Assembly: GCF_021502655.1 (NCBI RefSeq)
Contig: NZ_JAKFFT010000004.1
Span: 124,001-188,000, forward strand
Source of the DNA: Dyadobacter sp. CY347
GTDB taxonomy: Bacteria > Bacteroidota > Bacteroidia > Cytophagales > Spirosomataceae
Reading direction: 5' to 3'
DNA length: 64,000 bases
Positions within the stretch are counted from its first letter, which is position 1. Every line of letters starts with the position of its first letter. This document shows, in pieces, positions 54,430 to 61,033 of this stretch. The position numbers and the translations under genes were made by a program. Below the pieces are notes generated by a model, which saw nothing but the letters and a program-made list of their open reading frames with translations, was not told the DNA's origin and made no database searches.

Positions 54430-54859
54430 ATGATCAAGAACTATCTGAAAATTGCCATCCGTAATTTGACCAGGAATAAGATTTTCTCCTTTATCAATAT
54501 CGCGGGCTTGTCGCTGGGACTTACTTGTTGCATGCTGATTGTGCTTTATACGAAAGATGAAGTCAATTTTGACCGGTTCCAGGAGCATAAGGATCGGCTT
54601 TTTCGGACTAATCTGGCAATGGAGCTGAAAATCGGTGATAATTTTGAAAAACTGGTTGTATCCGGCGTAGCCAAAAAAAGCCCGCAGAATTCTTCGGTTC
54701 AATTTGGAGCTGTGATCCCATTTGAGTTGCAGGTTGCAAGATGCTGGACGTACAAGGAATGCAGCACTATTAGCAATCACCGTAGCCATGCTGACAGTAG
54801 GATACCAAAGCCTGAAAACGGCCATGCTGGATCCGGCTAAATCGTTGCGGAGTGAATGA
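54430..54859 (+). pseudogene. Remnant of an FtsX-like ABC permease gene
   Basis: The first 75 or so codons encode a normal permease N-terminus (MIKNYLKIAIRNLTRNKIFSF, GLSLGLTCC, DEVNFDRF). A short piece like the first periplasmic domain follows (VSGVAKKSPQNSSVQFGAV), and then, in another frame, the last 32 residues of the family (ITVAMLTVGYQSLKTAML, ending DPAKSLRSE with TGA at 54857-54859). About 650 codons are missing compared with the ~800-residue paralogues. It sits right after the PIN module and just before operator array 2. Confidence 0.85.
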
Positions 54860-54905
54860 TATCTTGATTTTATTTTTCCGGATTGCAGGGTAAGTAAATC
54901 CAACC

Positions 54906-54941
54906 AGTCCATTACCGAACAAAAGTGTCCGAAACCGGACA
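54906..54941. promoter_or_regulatory. Operator array 2: four half-sites upstream of the 55128 permease unit
   Basis: Half-sites start at 54906 (AGTCCA, the weakest), 54916 (CGAACA), 54926 (TGTCCG) and 54936 (CGGACA), again exactly 10 bp apart. The right-hand pair is the centre of a perfect 12-bp inverted repeat from 54920 to 54947 (CAAAAGTGTCCG and complement). The order and spacing equal those of the arrays at 48552 and 60888. Confidence 0.75.
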
Positions 54942-55007
54942 CTTTTGTTGTTTTTATTTATATGTAAATCTCTGATATTGAGGTTGATGTGTCTTGTATT
55001 TCCGCTT

Positions 55008-55023
55008 TGGTATAATTATTCAA
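55008..55023 (+). promoter_or_regulatory. Possible sigma-54-like -24 box ahead of the 55128 unit
   Basis: TGGTATA matches the -24 side in the same position relative to the operator (about 75 bp) as the promoter at 48654, but the -12 side reads TTCAA rather than TTGCW, so it is degenerate. Confidence 0.4.
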
Positions 55024-55046
55024 TAGACCCGAATATCTATTTAGCT

Positions 55047-55115
55047 ATGAAAAATAAAATATCCTCTTCTTCACCTGCTGATATTGGTGCGTTTGCGGGT
55101 ATCAACGTTAATTAA
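55047..55115 (+). CDS. Possible 22-residue leader peptide before the 55128 permease
   Basis: ATG at 55047 opens a frame of 22 codons, encoding MKNKISSSSP-ADIGAFAGINVN, with TAA at 55113-55115, 12 bp before the permease start. It would start close after the predicted transcription start near 55034. Serine-rich and without a recognised family, it may be a regulatory leader or a chance frame. Confidence 0.35.
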   Translation: MKNKISSSSPADIGAFAGINVN

Positions 55116-55127
55116 GGAAAGTTAGCC

Positions 55128-57584
55128 ATGATTAAAAATTATTTAAAAATTGCCTGGCGGAATGTGCTTAAAAGTAAGCTCTTTTCCGCCATTAACGTGT
55201 TTGGGCTATCCGTTGGGATGAATTGCTGCATGTTGCTGCTGCTGTACATTCAAAGCGAGGTTTCGTTTGACAAACATCACGAACACATTGACGACCTTTA
55301 TCTGCTTCGCAGCGAGAATGTGCAGTCCAGTGGTGAGAAAATGGATAACCCGCGCGGCCCGGCACCATATGCACAGGCTATGAAAATGGAGTTTCCGGAA
55401 GTGGTGCAGGTAACCAGGCTCTGGCAAAATTTTCTGGAAGACAAGTCGCTCTTTACTGTAAACCAGGCAGGCCAAGGAGAGAGGTCATTTTACGAAATCA
55501 AGGGAATTCATGCGGATTCAACGTTTTTTGATGTTTTTACTTATGAATTCGTTGAAGGCGATCCGCAAACGTCGTTGAATGATGCGCACGCTGTTGTGCT
55601 TTCGGAGGCAGTTGCACGAAAGATTTTTGGAAGCGGGCCGGCGCTGGACAAGACGGTCCGAATCGGTGGTAAAACAGGGAATAACGAAAATTTCAGGGTA
55701 ACTGGCGTTTTTAAAAGTCAGGGAGAGAAGTCGCACATTGATGCCAACTATTTTGTCTCGCTGCGTGCAGGATGGGTGGGCGATTACCTGCGGCAGCCAG
55801 ATCTGAATTTTACGAGTAACAACATGTTTTACCATTATCTGCGTCTGAAACCAGGCACGAGCGCAGAAAAATTTAGTCAGAAACTTCCTTCATTCATTGA
55901 TAAATATGCCCGTAAAGATTTAAAAATTGCTGGTTTTGATAAAAAGCTTGCATTGCTTCCGGTGAAGGACATTCACCTTTTCAGCAAGATAGATAAAATT
56001 GTAACGAGCACCACCAGCACGACTTACCTGTATGTGCTTGCTTCAATAGCCATATTTACATTACTGATCGCCTGCATTAACTTCATGAACCTCGCAACTG
56101 CCCGCTCGGCAAAGCGCGCCGCAGAAGTGGGGATGAGAAAAGTGATGGGTGCAGGGAAAAGTGGCCTGATCGGTCAGTTTCTGGCTGAATCCATGGTGCT
56201 CGCATTTCTGGCACTGATCATTGCGTGTGTTTTTGTGGTTTTGTTCCTTCCTGTTTTCAACCAGCTTGCTGATAAAGCGTTGTCTTTGTCGGAATTGTTC
56301 AGGCCCGAAATCATTGCTTCATTTGTGGTTTTGGCATTCATTACAGGCTTGCTTGCAGGCAGTTATCCTGCGTTTTATCTGTCTGTATTTAATCCGCTGG
56401 ATGTTGTTAAAGGGAAATTTGTCAATTCCGCATCTGCTACTGCGTTGCGGAGAGGGTTAGTTGTTTTCCAGTTTGTGATCTCGATTGGCCTGGTTGTGGC
56501 GACGATGGTTATTCAGGGACAGATCAAGTTTATGCAGGAGCAACCATTGGGTTTTACCAAAGAACAGCAGATTGTCATTCCATTCAGAAGTGAGGAATCC
56601 CGCAAAGCGTATACTGCCCTCCGTAACGAAATGCTTGAAAATAATCAGATCACGGCTGCGTCGGGAACAAGCTATTATCCGGGCATTCTGAATCCGAGTG
56701 ATATGTCCGTTTTTCTTCCCGGACAAAGTGTGAATGAAGATGGATTGGTGAAAACAAATTGGGTTTCGCCGGATTTCATGGAAACAATGGGCTTCAAAGT
56801 GGCGGCCGGGAGAATGTTCTCAGCATCGTTTCCAGGTGATACGAACTCTAAAATAGTGGTTAACGAAGCAACATTAAGGAAGTTTGCGATCCCGCTGGAA
56901 AAGGCGGTGGGACAACATCTGGACTTTAATATGGATGGAAATCAAATTGGTTCGCTGGAAATTGTAGGTGTGGTTAAAGATTTTCATTATCAGGATCTGC
57001 ACAAGGCCATTGAACCATATGCCTTTTTTCTGAGCGCAAATGCGGATCACAATTACATCATTGCCCACGTCAATACAAAAGATGTAAGCCGTGTCCTGCC
57101 TTTCATGGAAACCAAATGGAAATCCCTGCTGCCGGGTGAACCATTTTCATATACATTTCTTGACCAGGATTTTCAGAGCAATTATGCCGCTGATGCACGT
57201 ACGGCGCGAATTGTGAATTCCTTTACCATCATTTCTATTCTTATTTCCTGCTTGGGATTGTTCGGTCTGGCAGCTTTTGCGGCGCAGCAGCGGATTAAGG
57301 AAATTGGTGTGAGGAAGGTTCTGGGCGCTTCTATTGGCAGCATTGTGGGGTTACTTTCAGGGGATTTTATCAAACTGGTGATCATATCCATGCTGATTGC
57401 AACACCGCTAACCTGGTACATTATGAATCAATGGTTGCAGGATTTTGCCTATAAAATCAGCATTCAATGGTGGATGTTTATAGCGGCAGGCGCATTGGCA
57501 GTGGTGATTGCCATGATCACGGTGAGCACTCAGGCGATCAAAGCGGCGATGACCAATCCGGTGAAATCTTTGAAAAGCGAATAA
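55128..57584 (+). CDS. FtsX/MacB-like ABC permease, unit B first gene
   Basis: An 818-residue paralogue of the efflux-operon permease, with the same double FtsX layout: segment 1 at about 20-40, periplasmic domain 45-285, three segments around 295-420, second periplasmic domain 445-690, three segments to the tail NPVKSLKSE. It has no ATPase gene of its own. It starts 187 bp after operator array 2 and is followed after 23 bp by a second permease, which suggests a two-gene operon and possibly a heteromeric permease. Confidence 0.92.
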   Translation: MIKNYLKIAWRNVLKSKLFSAINVFGLSVGMNCCMLLLLYIQSEVSFDKHHEHIDDLYLLRSENVQSSGEKMDNPRGPAPYAQAMKMEFPEVVQVTRLWQNFLEDKSLFTVNQAGQGERSFYEIKGIHADSTFFDVFTYEFVEGDPQTSLNDAHAVVLSEAVARKIFGSGPALDKTVRIGGKTGNNENFRVTGVFKSQGEKSHIDANYFVSLRAGWVGDYLRQPDLNFTSNNMFYHYLRLKPGTSAEKFSQKLPSFIDKYARKDLKIAGFDKKLALLPVKDIHLFSKIDKIVTSTTSTTYLYVLASIAIFTLLIACINFMNLATARSAKRAAEVGMRKVMGAGKSGLIGQFLAESMVLAFLALIIACVFVVLFLPVFNQLADKALSLSELFRPEIIASFVVLAFITGLLAGSYPAFYLSVFNPLDVVKGKFVNSASATALRRGLVVFQFVISIGLVVATMVIQGQIKFMQEQPLGFTKEQQIVIPFRSEESRKAYTALRNEMLENNQITAASGTSYYPGILNPSDMSVFLPGQSVNEDGLVKTNWVSPDFMETMGFKVAAGRMFSASFPGDTNSKIVVNEATLRKFAIPLEKAVGQHLDFNMDGNQIGSLEIVGVVKDFHYQDLHKAIEPYAFFLSANADHNYIIAHVNTKDVSRVLPFMETKWKSLLPGEPFSYTFLDQDFQSNYAADARTARIVNSFTIISILISCLGLFGLAAFAAQQRIKEIGVRKVLGASIGSIVGLLSGDFIKLVIISMLIATPLTWYIMNQWLQDFAYKISIQWWMFIAAGALAVVIAMITVSTQAIKAAMTNPVKSLKSE

Positions 57585-57607
57585 AATAACGATTAGCTGA
57601 CATTCCC

Positions 57608-60028
57608 ATGTTCAAAAATTATCTTAAAATCGCGATGCGTAACCTTTGGAAAAGCAAGGGTTACGCTTTTATTAATATCGTTGGCCTGTCTGTTGCATTC
57701 TGCATGAGCGCTTTTCTGTTTTTGACGGCGTACTTTCAGCTGTCGTTTGATAACTTTCATAAAGATAAAGAGCGCATTTATCAGACTTATTTCATTTCCA
57801 ATGATCCGGAAAAGGAACAAGCGTCCAGCTCAATGCCATTTCCGCTTACACCTGCACTAAAAGCAGAATTTCCTGAAATAGAAAGCATAACCAGATTAGT
57901 GAATGGAAGTGATGTGTTGGAATACAAGGGGAAATATTTCGATAAACAGGTGATGTTCGCCGATCCTGATTTTTTGAAAACTTTTACTTTTCCGCTTGTT
58001 AAAGGCAATACGGAAAGTGCTCTACGGGATCTGAGCAGCATCGTTATCAGCGAAAACATGGCAAAGGCCATCTTTGGAAAGGAGGATCCGATGGGCAAGT
58101 CGTTGCAGGTAGGGCTGGATTCCGATCGCAAGGAATATGTGGTTACAGGCGTTTTGAAAGATTTTCCTGAAAATTCGACGATCAAATACGATGCATTTGT
58201 GCGGACTGAGAACGACCGGGGATATCGGCAATCGAAGGAGCAATGGGATGCACATTCGCACCGGGTTTATTTAAAGTTAACACCTAATGCGGATCAGGCA
58301 GCATTTGAAAAGCGTCTAAAACCATTTACTGCCAAATATTTCGCAGATAACATTACCTCGTTGAAAAGACAGGGCGCAAAGCCGGACGAAAAAGGAGATA
58401 TTTTTGCGATTAGAATTCAAAATCTGGAAAAGCTCCGTTTCGATTCGCGAGTGTCCGGCGGAGGTGCGGCGCCGATTGCGCTGGTGTATGCGCTGATGGG
58501 CATCGGGCTTTTCATTCTGCTGATCGCTTGCATTAATTTTATTAATTTGAATGTTGCAAGGTCATTTATTCGCGCGAGGGAAGTTGGTGTCCGCAAATCG
58601 CTTGGAGCATTAAAAAATCAGCTGTTTTTCCAGATTTGGGGAGAAGCGGCCGTCATTTGTTTTTTGGGCTTTTTAACTGGCATTGTACTCGCTGTCTTGT
58701 TGTTACCCAGCTTTAATGCAACTTTCCAAAGCAAGCTTAGCCTGGATTATATGCTGGAACCAGACAAAATTGCGCTGCTACTGGGGTTATTTATCCTGGT
58801 AACATTGATTGCTGGCGGTTATCCGGCGTGGCAAATGTCCAAGTTCAATGCAGTAGAAGTGTTAAAAGGCAAAGTGACATTGAAAAAGCCGGGTGTGCTT
58901 CGGAATTCGCTTATTATTGCCCAGTTTACATTGTCTAGCCTGCTGATTTGCAGCACTATTATTGCTGTTCAGCAGGTGAATCATTTGAGGACACAACCTC
59001 TGGGATTTGAAAAGGAGCAGGTGATCAGCATCCCGGTTGGCAACAAGATCAATGGGAATAAAGTCCTGCGCAGGCTGCGAAACGAGCTCGAAGGAGATCC
59101 GAATGTGCTTGCCATCAGCGGAAGCGCGGTTAACCTTGGTGTTGGTATGGACAGAAGCACGTCCAGAAGCGTAATTGGGTTTACTTATAAAGAAAAGGAT
59201 ATTACTGCCGACTGGTTGTCAATTGATTATGATTATCTGAAAGCTTTGAATATTAAACTGCTGGCCGGTCGGGAATTCAACCCGGGTTTCCCGAGTGACA
59301 CGCTCGACAGGGTAATTATTACGGAAAGTATGGCTAAGATGATCCAGGAAAAGGACGCGGTCGGCAAATATTTTCAAACTGATACAGCGGGTGTCAAATA
59401 TCGGATCATCGGGGTGGTTCCTGATTTCAATCTATACTCTTCCAAAAATGAGAAAAAGCCTATCACGATGCATTTGGGCGGTTCAGGCTCAGTGAATTAT
59501 GTTTTTATAAGGGTTACACCGCAGAGCCTCCGCATTGCCATGGACAAGCTGAAAAGTGTTTGGAAAGAAGTCGCACCCGAAACGGAATTTACCGGAACAT
59601 TTGTGGACGAGAATATCAATTCCTGGTATAGAGAAGAAGGACATTTGTCCAAAATTTTCAGCCTGGCATCTGCAATAGCGATCATCCTTTCATGCCTGGG
59701 CCTGTTCGCAGTTGCATTAATCGTGATGGAGCAACGCACCAAAGAGATTGGTATCCGCAAAGTCCTTGGAGCCAGCATTGGCAGTCTGGTTTTTGTGTTA
59801 TCCAAAGATTTCGTAAAACTGGTCCTGATTGCCATTGTCATTGCCACACCACTAGCCTGGTTCTTCATGCAAAAGTGGCTCGACAATTACGCCTACCGCA
59901 TCGAAATTAATCCACTAATCTTCGTTTTAGTAGGCCTGGCAGCCATCATGGTCGCCGTAGCAACAGTAGGTTTCCAAAGCATCAAAGCCGCACTGATGAA
60001 CCCGGTAAAATCGCTGAAAAGCGAGTGA
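57608..60028 (+). CDS. FtsX/MacB-like ABC permease, unit B second gene
   Basis: An 806-residue permease of the same family (N-terminus MFKNYLKIAMRNLWKSKGYAF, tail NPVKSLKSE). The second FtsX unit contains the core GLFAVALIVMEQRTKEIGIRKVLGAS typical of this family, split here over residues 700-725. It is 23 bp downstream of the previous permease and likely co-transcribed. Next comes the zeta-like module. Confidence 0.92.
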   Translation: MFKNYLKIAMRNLWKSKGYAFINIVGLSVAFCMSAFLFLTAYFQLSFDNFHKDKERIYQTYFISNDPEKEQASSSMPFPLTPALKAEFPEIESITRLVNGSDVLEYKGKYFDKQVMFADPDFLKTFTFPLVKGNTESALRDLSSIVISENMAKAIFGKEDPMGKSLQVGLDSDRKEYVVTGVLKDFPENSTIKYDAFVRTENDRGYRQSKEQWDAHSHRVYLKLTPNADQAAFEKRLKPFTAKYFADNITSLKRQGAKPDEKGDIFAIRIQNLEKLRFDSRVSGGGAAPIALVYALMGIGLFILLIACINFINLNVARSFIRAREVGVRKSLGALKNQLFFQIWGEAAVICFLGFLTGIVLAVLLLPSFNATFQSKLSLDYMLEPDKIALLLGLFILVTLIAGGYPAWQMSKFNAVEVLKGKVTLKKPGVLRNSLIIAQFTLSSLLICSTIIAVQQVNHLRTQPLGFEKEQVISIPVGNKINGNKVLRRLRNELEGDPNVLAISGSAVNLGVGMDRSTSRSVIGFTYKEKDITADWLSIDYDYLKALNIKLLAGREFNPGFPSDTLDRVIITESMAKMIQEKDAVGKYFQTDTAGVKYRIIGVVPDFNLYSSKNEKKPITMHLGGSGSVNYVFIRVTPQSLRIAMDKLKSVWKEVAPETEFTGTFVDENINSWYREEGHLSKIFSLASAIAIILSCLGLFAVALIVMEQRTKEIGIRKVLGASIGSLVFVLSKDFVKLVLIAIVIATPLAWFFMQKWLDNYAYRIEINPLIFVLVGLAAIMVAVATVGFQSIKAALMNPVKSLKSE

Positions 60029-60075
60029 ATTGTAGGTTATAAGAGTTCCTTATAGGAATTTGATTCGGTCAAAGT

Positions 60076-60083
60076 TATCTTTG
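60076..60083 (+). promoter_or_regulatory. Possible -7 element of the zeta-like module
   Basis: TATCTTTG is an exact TAnnTTTG box, 27 bp before the ATG at 60111. A TTTG lies at 60059-60062, 13 bp upstream, somewhat close for a -33 element. Confidence 0.5.
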
Positions 60084-60110
60084 TATCAGATGCCTAAGTA
60101 AGTTTTTTTT

Positions 60111-60311
60111 ATGAATGATGTAGCTAGTAAAACCGGGATTATGGTAAAGCGTCCAGCTAAGATGGACGCTACGGAGCTCCGTGAATGGAAGAAAAAATCT
60201 TATGAAAGAGCCCGTGAATATCTTTTTTCGATAGGGCAGCCATTGGTTTACTACAAAAAAGATGGCACACCAGTGGCTGAATATCCTGACGGAAGGATTG
60301 AAAACCTTTAA
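60111..60311 (+). CDS. Small protein paired with a zeta-like kinase (possible antitoxin)
   Basis: A 66-residue charged protein with a helical N-terminal half (DATELREWKKKSYERAREYL) and a C-terminal segment YYKKDGTPVAEYPDGRI. Its stop codon overlaps the next start in TAATG (60309-60313), so the two are translationally coupled. Small genes of this type occur before zeta-like kinase genes in other Bacteroidota as I recall; the antitoxin role is inference from position. Confidence 0.65.
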   Translation: MNDVASKTGIMVKRPAKMDATELREWKKKSYERAREYLFSIGQPLVYYKKDGTPVAEYPDGRIENL

Positions 60312-60862
60312 TGAATATATACTTTATTGCTGGCCCTCCCGGAATTGGCAAGAGTACATACGGCCGGGAGCTTGTGCCAAAGCATATCCCAATTGTTGAC
60401 CACGATCTGGCAGCTTATCAGTACAAAAAGAGAGGCTTTGCAGATTATTCTCAGGTTGCTTCTATCAGAGCAAACCAATTCATTGAAGAAAGATTAGGTG
60501 CACACGCAGATTTTGAGCTGGAACTGAATCTCGGCTATCAGTCTCACTATGATTATCTCAAAACCCTGTCCTTGCCTAGACATAAGAACCGGGCGATTCA
60601 TTTGATCTTGTTTTTTACCGATCATGTCGATTTATGCAAGATCCGGGCAAAAGCGAGGTTCGAGAATGGCGGGCATTTGGTAAGCTATGATATCATTGAT
60701 GAAATGTATGAAAATACAATTCCGCTCCTTAGACAAAATATCAATCTATTTGCCTCAATATCGTTTGTTTCAGTGACCGGGGCGGAGGTTGAGGAGGTAA
60801 GCAAAGAAAATATGCCGCTTTGGGTGTTGAATAATGATTTGGCAAAGTATTTACGTGCATAA
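60311..60862 (+). CDS. Zeta-toxin-like P-loop kinase
   Basis: A 183-residue P-loop protein. The Walker A motif is GPPGIGKST (8-16), and Asp in VDHDLAAY plus the region RLGAHADFELELNLG follow the zeta-toxin layout, where the substrate and phosphate sites lie. Characterised zeta toxins phosphorylate UDP-N-acetylglucosamine and block cell wall synthesis; whether this short variant does the same is unknown. It is coupled to the 66-residue gene and lies between permease units B and C. Confidence 0.78.
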   Translation: MNIYFIAGPPGIGKSTYGRELVPKHIPIVDHDLAAYQYKKRGFADYSQVASIRANQFIEERLGAHADFELELNLGYQSHYDYLKTLSLPRHKNRAIHLILFFTDHVDLCKIRAKARFENGGHLVSYDIIDEMYENTIPLLRQNINLFASISFVSVTGAEVEEVSKENMPLWVLNNDLAKYLRA

Positions 60863-60887
60863 CCGTGCTATGTATGAATTTTTAAGC

Positions 60888-60923
60888 TGTTCATAGCCGT
60901 ACAAAAGTGTTCGAAAGCGAACG
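60888..60923. promoter_or_regulatory. Operator array 3: four half-sites upstream of the 61034 permease unit
   Basis: Half-sites start at 60888 (TGTTCA), 60898 (CGTACA), 60908 (TGTTCG) and 60918 (CGAACG), exactly 10 bp apart, and so match arrays 1 and 2 in order, direction and spacing. The array lies 26 bp after the zeta-like gene's stop and 111 bp before the permease. Confidence 0.7.
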
Positions 60924-60976
60924 TTAGTATTGCGATTTATTGAGGTAAAAGTCTGATTGTCAATAAACAAAAATCC

Positions 60977-60992
60977 TGGTATAAGAATTAGT
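60977..60992 (+). promoter_or_regulatory. Possible sigma-54-like -24 box ahead of the 61034 unit
   Basis: TGGTATA matches the -24 side of the element at 48654, with TTAGT in place of the -12 TTGCW. It lies about 62 bp from the operator, roughly one helical turn closer than at the other two sites. Confidence 0.35.
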
Positions 60993-61033
60993 GCTCTTCA
61001 TTTGAATTCTCCAATAAATGCAACTGAACAGCC

